Part shown: one piece after another, positions 1 through 7,968 of the stretch
Layout: each line of letters begins with the position of its first letter
Position numbering within the stretch: position 1 is the stretch's first letter
Source of the DNA: JAMXLO01 sp035569235
GTDB taxonomy: Bacteria; Pseudomonadota; Alphaproteobacteria; Acetobacterales; Acetobacteraceae
DNA length: 34,604 bases
NCBI GenBank assembly: GCA_035569235.1
Contig: DATMND010000063.1
Location: 1 to 34,604, forward strand
Direction of reading: 5' to 3'
Position numbers and translations under genes: made by a program
Notes under the pieces: generated by a model
The model's database searches: none
What the model was told of the DNA's origin: nothing
What the model saw: the letters and a program-made list of their open reading frames with translations, nothing else

Positions 1-417
1 GTTGTCGAGCCGGTCCATGTATTGCGGGAAGCTCTCCCAGTTGACGTCGACGGTGCGCAGCACCTCCATCGGGATGGCTTCGACGTAGGACAGGAATTCG
101 GCCATCCGCTCCTCGTTGCCGCGGCGCACCGGGGCCAGCGAAAGCGAGCAGTTGCCGAAGATTACCGTCGTGGCGCCGTGCTGCGGCGAGAACGTGCACA
201 GCGGGTCCCACGTCACCTGCGCGTCGTAGTGGCAGTGGTTGTCAATGAAACCAGGCGACACCGCGAGGCCGTCGGCATCGACGGTGCGAGTCGCGGCACC
301 ATTGATCTTGCCGATTTCGACAATCTTGCCGTCCTTCACCGCAAGGTCGCCGCGGAAGGCGGGCATCCCCGAGCCATCCACGATGCGGCCATTACGGATC
401 AACAGGTCATACGTCAT
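1..417 (-). CDS. N-acyl-D-amino-acid deacylase family amidohydrolase, 5' part
   Basis: The minus strand is open from an ATG at 417 to the window edge (139 codons seen, no stop), so this is the N-terminal part of a longer gene. The start MTYDLLIRNGRIVDGSG is the beta-rich opening of amidohydrolases. It is followed by PGFIDNHCHYDAQ, the H-x-H metal-binding site, and then by GATTVIFGNCSLSLAP, which is typical of the D-aminoacylase/N-acyl-D-amino-acid deacylase branch. Family members hydrolyse N-acyl-D-amino acids or related amides using bound zinc; the exact substrate cannot be told. A purine-rich ribosome site (GGGAGAG) lies about 10 bases before the ATG. The gene is divergent from mdh across about 220 bp, which should hold both promoters. 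Confidence 0.85.
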   Translation of the reverse strand, partial: MTYDLLIRNGRIVDGSGMPAFRGDLAVKDGKIVEIGKINGAATRTVDADGLAVSPGFIDNHCHYDAQVTWDPLCTFSPQHGATTVIFGNCSLSLAPVRRGNEERMAEFLSYVEAIPMEVLRTVDVNWESFPQYMDRLDN

Positions 418-638
418 CTTCGTCGTCTCTCCCGTTATCTGAGCCGCCCTCGGCGGCCCTTCCGTTTGGGACGGAGCGTAGCACCGTCGCGGCGGGAGGG
501 AAGCCGGGCGGCAGCTTGCCGGAGGCCGGGCGATAGGCTAGCAACTCGTCCCGCCTCCCGGGCCGCCGGGCGCCGGTGGGCAGCAACGCGCTTCCCTGCA
601 CTGGCTGTGCTCTCGCCCCCGCCTTCAAGGACACCCAG

Positions 639-1592
639 ATGGCCCGCAACAAGATCGCATTGATCGGCGCCGGCAATATCGGCGGCACGCTCGCGCACCT
701 CATCGGCCTCAAGGAACTCGGCGACGTCGTGATGTTCGACGTGTTCGGCGGCGTGGCGGCCGGCAAGGCGCTCGACATCATGCAGTCCGGACCAGTGGAC
801 GGGTTCGATGCGCTCATGACCGGCGGGTCCGACTATGCGGCGATCAAGGGCGCCGACGTGGTGATTGTCACCGCGGGATTTCCCCGCACGCCGGGCATGT
901 CGCGCGACGATCTGATCGGCAAGAACGCCGGCGTGATTGCCGAGGTGGCGCAGGGGATCAGGACGCACTGCCCGGACGCCTTCGTCATCACCATCACCAA
1001 TCCGCTGGATGCGATGGTCTGGGTGATGAAGCTGAAATCCGGATTGCCGGCGAACCGCGTCGTCGGCATGGCCGGTATTTTGGACAGTTCGCGCTTCCGC
1101 CTGTTTCTGGCGCAGGAATTCGGCGTCTCGGTCGAGGACGTAACGGCATTCGTGCTCGGCGGCCACGGCGACACGATGGTTCCGCTGACGCGCTATTCCA
1201 CCGTTGCCGGCATCCCGGTGCCCGATCTGATCAAGATGGGCTGGACGACGCAGGCAAAGATCGACGCGATCGTGAAGCGCACCGCGGACGGCGGCGGCGA
1301 GATCGTCAAGCTGCTGGAGCGCGGCAGTGCGTTCTATGCGCCGGCCGCATCGGCGATTGCGATGGCGGAGAGTTTTCTCCGCGACAAGAAGCGTGTGTTG
1401 CCGTGCGCGGCGTACTTGAGCGGCGAATATGGTATCAAGGACATGTATATCGGCGTTCCGGTGGTGATCGGCGCGGGCGGTGTGGAGCGCATCGTCGAGA
1501 TCGAACTGAACACGACGGAGAAGGCCGCATTCGACAAGTCCTGCGCGGCGGTCCGAGAACTGGTCGAGGCGGCGAAGAAGCTCATTGGTTGA
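639..1592 (+). CDS. mdh: malate dehydrogenase (NAD-dependent, LDH-like type)
   Basis: 317 residues, the usual length for the LDH-like malate dehydrogenases of Alphaproteobacteria. It interconverts malate and oxaloacetate in the TCA cycle. Visible are the Rossmann motif GAGNIG (residues 10-15), Asp34 at the end of the second strand (NAD rather than NADP), substrate arginines R83 and R89 in FPRTPGMSRDDL, N121 in TNPLD, R152, and catalytic His176 in GGHGD. The residue between R83 and the following Pro is Thr, where Lys is common. ATG 639 was chosen over a longer upstream frame because AAGGA lies 7-8 bases before it and the family motif spacing fits. It heads the mdh-sucC-sucD block found in many Alphaproteobacteria. 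Confidence 0.96.
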   Translation: MARNKIALIGAGNIGGTLAHLIGLKELGDVVMFDVFGGVAAGKALDIMQSGPVDGFDALMTGGSDYAAIKGADVVIVTAGFPRTPGMSRDDLIGKNAGVIAEVAQGIRTHCPDAFVITITNPLDAMVWVMKLKSGLPANRVVGMAGILDSSRFRLFLAQEFGVSVEDVTAFVLGGHGDTMVPLTRYSTVAGIPVPDLIKMGWTTQAKIDAIVKRTADGGGEIVKLLERGSAFYAPAASAIAMAESFLRDKKRVLPCAAYLSGEYGIKDMYIGVPVVIGAGGVERIVEIELNTTEKAAFDKSCAAVRELVEAAKKLIG

Positions 1593-1610
1593 GCGGATGA
1601 TGCGCATCAT

Positions 1611-1721
1611 CATGATCCCCCGCTTTCGCGGGGGTGACGATATGGAAGCGGGGGGTGACGAACAAAGGGGTTGTCATCCCCGCGAATGGGATTGTCATCC
1701 CCGCGCAAGCGGGGACCCAGG
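1611..1721. repeat. cluster of short palindromic (REP-like) repeats between mdh and sucC
   Basis: The gap holds several copies of one short motif in both orientations. CCCCCGC-TTTC-GCGGGGG (1617-1634) is a perfect hairpin followed by GTGACGA. TTGTCATCCCCGCG occurs at 1671-1684 and again at 1693-1706. The second copy continues as a hairpin, CCCCGC-GCAA-GCGGGG, followed by ACCCAGG. GTCATCCCCGCG..GCGGGGACC is a widely dispersed intergenic repeat type in several proteobacterial groups. There is no T-run, so it is not a simple terminator. It may affect mRNA processing between mdh and sucCD. Confidence 0.75.
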
Positions 1722-1748
1722 CCGTCTCCGCAACATTGGGTGCCGGTA

Positions 1749-2945
1749 ATGAACATCCACGAGTACCAGGCCAAAGAACTGCTGAAGCGCCATGGCGTCG
1801 CAGTGCCGGACGGGCACGTTGCGTGGACGCCGGACGAGGCGGTGGTGGCGGCGAGCAAGCTCCCCGGCCCGGTCTATGTGGTGAAGGCGCAGATCCATGC
1901 CGGTGGCCGCGGCGCCGGCCGCTTCGCCGACGATTCGGACGGCAAGGGCGGCGTGCGCCTGGCACGCTCGATGGACGAGGTGCGCGCGGCGGCCGAAGCG
2001 ATGATCGGCCACACGCTGGTGACGAAGCAGACCGGCCCGTCCGGACGGCCCGTGCATCGGGTCTATGTGGAGGCCGGCTGCGACATCGCGCGCGAACTGT
2101 ATCTTTCGCTGCTGGTCGATCGCGACAGCGGGCGCGTCACGCTGGTCGCATCGACCGAAGGCGGCATGGAGATCGAGGAAGTCGCGGCCAATCATCCGGA
2201 GAAGATCGTGCGCGTCGCGGTGGACCCGGTGAGCGGGATTTCCGGCTTCCACGCGCGCCGTCTTGGCCACGAACTTGGCCTCACCGGCAAGCAGGTCAGT
2301 GCATTCAACCGCTTCCTGCCGGCATTGTATGGCGCTTTCATCGGGCTCGACTGCTCGATCATCGAGATCAACCCGCTTGTCGTCACGTCGGGCGGCGATG
2401 TGATCGCGCTCGATGCCAAGGTCAGCTTCGACGACAGCGCGCTGTTCCGCCACTCCGAACTGGAGAAGCTGCGCGACGAGGGCGAGGAGGATCCGAAGGA
2501 ACTCGAAGCGGCGAAATACAATTTGAATTACGTGGCGCTGGACGGCAACATCGGCTGCCTGGTGAACGGCGCCGGACTTGCCATGGCGACGATGGACATC
2601 ATCAAACTGTATGGCGCCGCGCCGTCGAACTTTCTCGATGTGGGCGGTGGCGCGACCAAGGAGCGGGTGTCCGCCGCATTCAAGATCATCCTGTCGGACC
2701 CGAACGTCGAAGGCATCCTGGTCAACATCTTCGGCGGCATCATGCGCTGCGACGTGATCGCCGAGGGCGTGGTGGCGGCGGCACGCGAGGTGCAGCTGTC
2801 GGTACCGCTGGTGGTGCGCCTCGAAGGGACCAACGTGCAACTCGGCAAGGAAATCTTGGCAAAATCCAATCTGCCGATCATCAGCGCGGACAATCTGGGG
2901 GATGCGGCGGAGAAGATCGTGACCGCAGTGCGGGAGGCCGCCTGA
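1749..2945 (+). CDS. sucC: succinyl-CoA ligase (ADP-forming) beta subunit
   Basis: 398 residues beginning MNIHEYQAKELL, the signature start of SucC, with an ATP-grasp N-terminal domain and a C-terminal CoA-ligase domain. Family blocks seen include VVKAQIHAGGRG, ASTEGGMEIEEVA, IEINPLVV, LNYVALDGNIGCLVNGAGLA, NFLDVGGGATKERV and VNIFGGIMRCD. With SucD it converts succinyl-CoA to succinate with ATP formation. Malate-CoA ligase (MtkA) is the main alternative, but these blocks look closer to SucC and the mdh neighbour supports the TCA role. ATG 1749 is at the conserved N-terminus; the upstream extension is repeat DNA. The ribosome site is weak. Only one base separates it from sucD. Confidence 0.95.
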   Translation: MNIHEYQAKELLKRHGVAVPDGHVAWTPDEAVVAASKLPGPVYVVKAQIHAGGRGAGRFADDSDGKGGVRLARSMDEVRAAAEAMIGHTLVTKQTGPSGRPVHRVYVEAGCDIARELYLSLLVDRDSGRVTLVASTEGGMEIEEVAANHPEKIVRVAVDPVSGISGFHARRLGHELGLTGKQVSAFNRFLPALYGAFIGLDCSIIEINPLVVTSGGDVIALDAKVSFDDSALFRHSELEKLRDEGEEDPKELEAAKYNLNYVALDGNIGCLVNGAGLAMATMDIIKLYGAAPSNFLDVGGGATKERVSAAFKIILSDPNVEGILVNIFGGIMRCDVIAEGVVAAAREVQLSVPLVVRLEGTNVQLGKEILAKSNLPIISADNLGDAAEKIVTAVREAA

Positions 2946-2946
2946 C

Positions 2947-3822
2947 ATGGCCGTTCTGGTGGATGCCAATACACGCGTCATGACGCAGGGTTTCACCGGC
3001 GCGCAGGGCACGTTCCATTCCGAGCAGGCGATAGCCTACGGCACCAAGGTGGTCGGCGGGGTGACACCGGGCAAAGGCGGTACCAAACACCTCGACCTGC
3101 CGGTGTTCGACACGGTGTGGGAAGCGCGGGACAAAACCGGCGCCACCGCCACCGCGATCTACGTGCCGCCGCCGTACGCAGCTGATGCCATCCTGGAAGC
3201 GATCGACGCCGAAATCCCGCTGATCGTCTGTATCACCGAGGGCATCCCGGTGCTCGACATGGTGAAGGTGAAGCGGGCGCTGAGCGGATCGCGATCGCGC
3301 CTGATCGGCCCGAACTGCCCGGGCGTGATCACGCCCGATGCATGCAAGATCGGCATCATGCCGGGCCACATCCATCGCCGCGGCAGCGTTGGCATCGTAT
3401 CGCGCTCCGGCACGCTCACCTACGAGGCGGTGGCGCAGACCACTTCGGTGGGCCTGGGGCAGAGCACGTGTGTCGGCATCGGCGGCGATCCGGTCAAAGG
3501 CACCGATTTCATCGAAGTATTGGAAATGTTCCTGGCCGATCCGGAGACGAAGCAGATCGTCCTGATCGGGGAGATCGGCGGTCAGAGCGAGATTCAGGCT
3601 GCGGACTTTCTCGCCCGCAATCCGGTGAAGAAACCGACGGTTGGTTTCATCGCCGGGGCAACCGCACCGCCCGGCCGCCGCATGGGGCATGCAGGCGCGG
3701 TGATATCCGGCGGGCGTGACACGGCGGCGGCAAAGATGGAAGCGATGCGCGCCGCCGGCATCCATGTCGCGGAAAGTCCCGCGGCGCTGGGCAGCACGAT
3801 GGTGGACGTGCTGAAGGGCTGA
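2947..3822 (+). CDS. sucD: succinyl-CoA ligase (ADP-forming) alpha subunit
   Basis: 291 residues, full length for SucD. It carries the CoA-binding N-terminus (QGFTGAQGTFHSEQAIAYGT), the GGVTPGKGG loop, IGPNCPGVITP, and the phosphorylated active-site His248 in RRMGHAGAV. It begins one base after the sucC stop, so the two are almost certainly co-transcribed and translationally linked. In many alphaproteobacteria sucA and sucB follow in the same operon; here a lipoprotein gene follows instead, so 2-oxoglutarate dehydrogenase must be encoded elsewhere if present. Confidence 0.95.
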   Translation: MAVLVDANTRVMTQGFTGAQGTFHSEQAIAYGTKVVGGVTPGKGGTKHLDLPVFDTVWEARDKTGATATAIYVPPPYAADAILEAIDAEIPLIVCITEGIPVLDMVKVKRALSGSRSRLIGPNCPGVITPDACKIGIMPGHIHRRGSVGIVSRSGTLTYEAVAQTTSVGLGQSTCVGIGGDPVKGTDFIEVLEMFLADPETKQIVLIGEIGGQSEIQAADFLARNPVKKPTVGFIAGATAPPGRRMGHAGAVISGGRDTAAAKMEAMRAAGIHVAESPAALGSTMVDVLKG

Positions 3823-3858
3823 GCCATTGCCGGCGAGCATCAACAGGGGATTGATCGG

Positions 3859-4332
3859 ATGATGCGTTTACAGGCTGGGCGTCTCGTCGCCTTGTTCTTT
3901 CCGATGCTGTTTGTCGTTGCGTGCACGTCTGGCAACAACAGCGTGGCGAACCTCGGACAGCGCATGCAGGTGTTGCTGGCGCCTGACATTGCGGCCGGAC
4001 GCGTTGGGTTGGAGCAGTTGCCTGACGGCGCGCGGGTCACCATTCCGGAACAGTCGCTGTTTCCGCCTGGCCGGGGCGAGCTTGACGACAGGGGACGCTT
4101 TCTTCTCGCCAGCGTCATACAGGGTCTGCTGGATCCTGGTATTCTGCGGATCGATGTGGCCGAACCGGCGCCGTCGCCTGCTTATCTGCAAGCGCCGCGG
4201 GCTGGTGCCGTCAGACAGTTCTTCGTGGACTACGGATTGGGGCCGACGCTTCAACCCGCTGCCGTGCCGCAGGGATCGGTCGACACCGCCCCGCAAGAGT
4301 TGACGATCTCTGTCAGCGTCGTATCGAGCTGA
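3859..4332 (+). CDS. small lipoprotein with an OmpA-like C-terminal region
   Basis: 157 residues. The N-terminus is a lipoprotein signal with a lipobox ending LFVVAC (Cys22), so the mature protein is probably lipid-anchored. The segment VTIPEQSLFPPGRGELDDRG to about residue 125 resembles the start of an OmpA-like peptidoglycan-associated domain (strand, 'LF..G...L...G', then a helix and R..AV..FFVDYGL). It is short, and the usual G-H-T-D signature is replaced by DVAEPAPS, so peptidoglycan binding is uncertain. AGGGGA ends 8 bases before the first of two adjacent ATGs. It lies 36 bases after sucD on the same strand and could be read from the same transcript. Confidence 0.7.
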   Translation: MMRLQAGRLVALFFPMLFVVACTSGNNSVANLGQRMQVLLAPDIAAGRVGLEQLPDGARVTIPEQSLFPPGRGELDDRGRFLLASVIQGLLDPGILRIDVAEPAPSPAYLQAPRAGAVRQFFVDYGLGPTLQPAAVPQGSVDTAPQELTISVSVVSS

Positions 4333-4413
4333 TTGCTGGCCGCCCCGGTAGCCTGCCTTCGCAACCGGGACGCCGACGGCTGATTGCCCTTGATCCAATA
4401 CGGAAGTGATCGC

Positions 4414-5379
4414 ATGCACAGCCACCATCGCGACCGCGGCGGCAGCAGTCGCAGCTTCACGGATCCCGATGAGTACCAGTCAGCGATACGAGGCGGGGAT
4501 GCTCGCTACAGTGTCCTCGGGCTTGGCGCGTTTGAAGCAGAACTGACCACGATCGAGTTCGGCCGATTGACCTTGCAGCGCGGTCGCGAACACCTGCCCC
4601 GCCTGGCTTCCTCCGCCATGCCGCCGAACAAGGTCGGCATGCTCGGCTGGTTCGGCGACCGCCGGTTGCCGGTTGTCCGCGGTTTGCAGATGCGGCGGGG
4701 CGACTGGATGTACCTAGGTCCCGGGATGCAATCAAATCACCGGACGTTCGGACGCAACGATTTTGTGGCGCTCACTCTGGACGCGGGCGATCTGACCCGC
4801 GCCGCGATCGCGTTGACCGGCTGCGCGCTGACTGCGACACCCGGGATGGTCCTGCGACCGCCTGATCGCCTCGGCGACCGGCTGTTGTCGACGATCGGGA
4901 CCGCCACCGACATGACCCGGACAGCATCGGGTATCTTCGCGTCGCGACACGCGTGCGATGCATTGGAGGAAGCACTGCTGCGACCAATGGTCATGTGCCT
5001 GCTCCACGGAGAGACACGCAGGGAAAGCAAACCGCGTGGCCGGCGGGCAGCGATGGCCAAGACGTTCGAGGCGGTCGTCGAGGCCAATTTCAACCGTCCG
5101 CTGCTTGTCTCGGACCTCTGTCGGATCGTCGGCGTGTCGGAACGGACGCTACGCAACATTTGCCAGGAGCAGATGGGCATGTCGCCACACCAGTTCCTGG
5201 CGCTGCGACGATTGCATCTGGCGCGGCGTGCTCCGCTCCGGTCCGACCAGCAGACCGCCACGGTCACCGGGATTGCAATGAGTCACGGGGTCTGGGAACT
5301 TGGGCGTTTTGCCGTGGCCTACAAGTCGCTGTTCGGGGAGTCGCCATCGGCCACATTGCGCCGATCTTTTGATATGTAG
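4414..5379 (+). CDS. AraC-family transcriptional regulator
   Basis: 321 residues from ATG 4414; GGAAG sits 7 bases upstream, so this is preferred over an in-frame TTG ten codons earlier. The first ~200 residues form a sensor region without a family I recognise. The last ~100 residues are the AraC double helix-turn-helix, with LLVSDLCRIVGVSERTLRN as the first HTH and GMSPHQFLALRRLHLAR as the linker helix, then a second HTH ending in FGESPSATLRR. The architecture resembles AraC proteins of the ethanolamine/large-sensor type. It lies just upstream of the first sulfatase gene on the same strand, so it is a candidate regulator of that region. Confidence 0.85.
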   Translation: MHSHHRDRGGSSRSFTDPDEYQSAIRGGDARYSVLGLGAFEAELTTIEFGRLTLQRGREHLPRLASSAMPPNKVGMLGWFGDRRLPVVRGLQMRRGDWMYLGPGMQSNHRTFGRNDFVALTLDAGDLTRAAIALTGCALTATPGMVLRPPDRLGDRLLSTIGTATDMTRTASGIFASRHACDALEEALLRPMVMCLLHGETRRESKPRGRRAAMAKTFEAVVEANFNRPLLVSDLCRIVGVSERTLRNICQEQMGMSPHQFLALRRLHLARRAPLRSDQQTATVTGIAMSHGVWELGRFAVAYKSLFGESPSATLRRSFDM

Positions 5380-5397
5380 TGGGCACCGCGAAGCCAT

Positions 5398-5484
5398 CGT
5401 CATGCCGACGGAGGTCGGCATCCACGTCTTCTTCTTGCTGTCATCAGCAAAGACGTGGATGGTGGGCCGGAGCCCACCATGACG
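5398..5484. repeat. 87-bp three-hairpin (cloverleaf-like) inverted repeat
   Basis: The element is bounded by CGTCAT (5398-5403) and ATGACG (5479-5484). Inside are a perfect hairpin ATGCCGAC-GGAG-GTCGGCAT (5402-5421), a central stem ATCCACGTCTT (5420-5430) pairing with AAGACGTGGAT (5450-5460), whose loop holds a further TTGCTG-TCAT-CAGCAA, and a third hairpin ATGGTGGGC-CGGA-GCCCACCAT (5459-5480). The stems abut, so the strand can fold as a cloverleaf. It lies between the AraC gene and the first sulfatase. It is probably a dispersed intergenic repeat of the genome rather than an operator. Confidence 0.8.
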
Positions 5485-5613
5485 GGAACGGTGGTGTCAC
5501 GGGCACCATTACATTCCCGCTGCAATCTGAGCCGAACCTGCATAGCCCACCCATCCTGTCGCACGTACAACGCGGGTCGCGCTGGCGAACAAGATCACTG
5601 GAGGAACTGTCCA

Positions 5614-7218
5614 ATGAAATTGCTTGGGATGCTGTTGATCGCGGCGCTTGCCGCGCTGCCGCTCGGCGCCGGGCTGCATGCCCAGACGTCGCCGCCGAAC
5701 ATCATCGTGGTGATGGGTGACGACATCGGCTGGGCCAATATCGGCGCCTACAATCAAGGCGTCATGTCGGGCCGGACCCCCAATCTCGACCGGCTGGCCG
5801 CCGAGGGCATGCGCTTCACTGACTACTACGCCGAAGCCAGCTGCACGGCGGGGCGCGCGAACTTCATCACCGGCGAGCTGCCGATCAGGACCGGGCTGAC
5901 GACGGTCGGGCAGGCAGGGTCGCCGTTGGGCATTCCGGACCAGGCGGTGACGATCGCGCAGGTTCTCAAGGCTTCGGGATACGCGACCGGCCAGTTCGGC
6001 AAGAACCACCTTGGCGACCTCAACCGGTTCCTGCCGACCGTGCACGGTTTCGACGAGTTCTTCGGATATCTCTACCATTTGGACGCGATGGAGGACCCGT
6101 CGCATCGCAACTACCCACAGGCACTGAAGGACGTGGTCGGCCCGCGCAACATGGTTCACTCATGGGCCACGGACAGCGACGATGCGACCGAGCAGCCGCG
6201 CTGGGGCAAGATCGGCAAGCAGCGGATCGAGGATGCCGGAACGCTGTATCCCAAACGGATGGAAACGGTTGACGACGAAATCCTCGACTACACGCTGAAG
6301 TTCATCGACAAGGCGCGCGCCGACAAGAAGCCGTTCTTCGTGTGGCTCAACCCGACGCGCATGCACGTCATCACGCACTTGTCCGAAAAGTACGAAGCGA
6401 TGCGCAACGCCGAGAACGGCTGGAGCATCCAGGAAGCCGGCATGGCGCAGCTCGACGATATCGTCGGGTCGGTGATGACATACCTGAAGTCCAACGGTCT
6501 CGACGACAACACCATCGTGGTATTCACCACCGACAACGGCGCTGAGAATTTCACCTGGCCGGACGGCGGACAGACGCCTTTCGCCGGCGGCAAGGGTACC
6601 GGTCTTGAAGGTGGCTTCCGGGTGCCGGCGATCGTGCGCTGGCCCGGGAAGGTGCCAGCGGGCAAGGTCGAGAACGGCATTGTTTCCGGGCTCGACTGGT
6701 TCCCGACCCGGGTCGCCGCGACCGGCAATCCGAACATCGTGAGCGAGCTGCTGGCGGGCAAGAAGGTTGGCGATCAGACCTTCAAGGTGCATCTCGACGG
6801 TTACAACCAGCTCGACCTGATTACCGGCAAGGGCCCGTCCGCGCGCCACGAGATCTTTTATCTTACTGAAACCACATTGGCCGCGGTGCGCATCGACGAC
6901 TTCAAGTACCGCTTCACCGATCAGCCCGGCGGCTGGCTCGGCGCCACCGAGAAGGTGGACTGGCCGATCCTGGTCAATCTGCGCCTCGATCCGTACGAGC
7001 GCACCGGCATGTTCAATGGCAAGGACAATGGCTCGATCGCCTACTACAACTGGTTCGCCTACGAGTTCTGGCGTTTCGTGTTCGTACAACAGGAGGTTGC
7101 CAAGGCGGCACAGACCATGATCGAGTTCCCGCCGATGCAGGCGGCTGCCAGCTTCAACATGTCTGCCGTGAAGGCGGCAATCGACAAGGCGATCGCAGAA
7201 CGCGCGATGGGCAAGTAG
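5614..7218 (+). CDS. exported type I sulfatase (arylsulfatase family), copy 1
   Basis: 534 residues with a Sec signal peptide (about 1-23, cleavage after LHA). It hydrolyses sulfate esters, presumably in the periplasm. Metal-binding D36-D37 lie in VMGDDIGW. The catalytic motif C77-T-A-G-R81 fits the (C/S)-x-(P/A)-x-R sulfatase signature, so Cys77 should become formylglycine. K130 and H132 (GKNHLG), the R249-M-H251 triad, D307-N308 (TTDNGAE) and K327 match the rest of the active site. No formylglycine-generating enzyme gene is in the window. ATG 5614 is preceded by GGAGG with a 9-base spacer; the frame upstream runs through repeat DNA and was excluded. A closely related paralogue lies at 9065-10765. 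The natural substrate is unknown. Confidence 0.92.
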   Translation: MKLLGMLLIAALAALPLGAGLHAQTSPPNIIVVMGDDIGWANIGAYNQGVMSGRTPNLDRLAAEGMRFTDYYAEASCTAGRANFITGELPIRTGLTTVGQAGSPLGIPDQAVTIAQVLKASGYATGQFGKNHLGDLNRFLPTVHGFDEFFGYLYHLDAMEDPSHRNYPQALKDVVGPRNMVHSWATDSDDATEQPRWGKIGKQRIEDAGTLYPKRMETVDDEILDYTLKFIDKARADKKPFFVWLNPTRMHVITHLSEKYEAMRNAENGWSIQEAGMAQLDDIVGSVMTYLKSNGLDDNTIVVFTTDNGAENFTWPDGGQTPFAGGKGTGLEGGFRVPAIVRWPGKVPAGKVENGIVSGLDWFPTRVAATGNPNIVSELLAGKKVGDQTFKVHLDGYNQLDLITGKGPSARHEIFYLTETTLAAVRIDDFKYRFTDQPGGWLGATEKVDWPILVNLRLDPYERTGMFNGKDNGSIAYYNWFAYEFWRFVFVQQEVAKAAQTMIEFPPMQAAASFNMSAVKAAIDKAIAERAMGK

Positions 7219-7271
7219 TTATCGCGGCCATCGTTGATGCGTGACTTGCTGCAATTGCAAAGGAGACTTCG

Positions 7272-7886
7272 ATGATGATCAGAATGCGTGAACTGGTCGG
7301 CGCCTCTGCGGCCAGCGTTCTGCTGGTCGCCGCGGCCCTGCTTCCCCTATCAATTTCGACGCCGGCCTGGGGACAGGCTGCCGGCATGGCAGGAATCGCC
7401 ACGTCGGATACCATTTCGCTGCGCGCCACGGTCAAGGCGGTCAACCAAAAAACGCGCATGGTCACGCTCGTGGGTCCGCAAGGGGACACGCTGACACTGA
7501 AGGTCAGCGATGAGGTCCGTAACCTTGCGCAGGTGAAGCCTGGTAATCGGGTCATCGTGAAGTACCACGCATCCATCGCCTATGTGCTTGCCCCTTCGGG
7601 AACCAAGCTGCCCGACGACAGCATGACGCTCGCAGGCGCGCGGGCGGCGCCAGGAGAGACGCCAGGCGCCGCACTCGGCTCCAGGATTGTGGTAACGGCG
7701 CGAGTCGTCGGTGTGGATCCCATCGCGCATACACTTCAACTCATCAATCCGTCCGGCGGTCTGATGCGCACGGTGGATGTTGTGACTCCCGAGGGTCAGC
7801 AGAGCATGAAAATGATCAACGTCGGTGACACGATAACAGCGGTGATCACGGAAGCCATCGCGGTCTCTGTCGAACCGACGACCTGA
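7272..7886 (+). CDS. exported protein of two repeated beta-rich halves
   Basis: 204 residues, no family recognised. A signal peptide is clear (hydrophobic core to about residue 30, PAWGQA cleavage region), so it is periplasmic or outer-membrane associated. The mature part seems to be an internal duplication. Residues ~48-106 read 'ATVKAVNQKTRMVTLVGPQG ... VKPGNRVIVKY'; residues ~138-200 read 'ARVVGVDPIAHTLQLINPSG ... INVGDTITAVIT'. Each half looks like a small OB-like or barrel-like strand set, joined by a Pro/Gly/Ala linker. AAGGAG precedes the ATG. It is 53 bases after sulfatase 1 on the same strand and probably co-transcribed. Confidence 0.8.
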   Translation: MMIRMRELVGASAASVLLVAAALLPLSISTPAWGQAAGMAGIATSDTISLRATVKAVNQKTRMVTLVGPQGDTLTLKVSDEVRNLAQVKPGNRVIVKYHASIAYVLAPSGTKLPDDSMTLAGARAAPGETPGAALGSRIVVTARVVGVDPIAHTLQLINPSGGLMRTVDVVTPEGQQSMKMINVGDTITAVITEAIAVSVEPTT

Positions 7887-7968
7887 CGCCCGGACCGTGG
7901 CGTTCGGCACTGTTCCACGCGACAGTGGCGCGGAACATGCGTGCAAGCAGCATGTCGGGGAATGACGA

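Noticed and set aside
435..1613. 392-codon minus-strand frame opposite mdh
   Set aside because: It is a shadow of mdh, whose motifs are complete; the minus product is Arg/His-rich low-complexity with no domain.
1695..3011. 438-codon minus-strand frame opposite sucC
   Set aside because: Mirror of the GC-rich codon pattern of sucC; no family features.
1749..3822. Malate-CoA ligase (mtkA/mtkB) instead of succinyl-CoA ligase
   Set aside because: The blocks ASTEGGMEIEEVA and NIFGGIMRCD, the SucD-type alpha subunit and the adjacency to mdh fit SucCD better. No serine-cycle genes are nearby.
4344..4369. Possible further palindrome CCCGGT...ACCGGG with GCCTTCGC-like loop
   Set aside because: The arms are short and the loop is long. 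Only loosely similar to the palindromes at 28149 and 28352; not enough to call.
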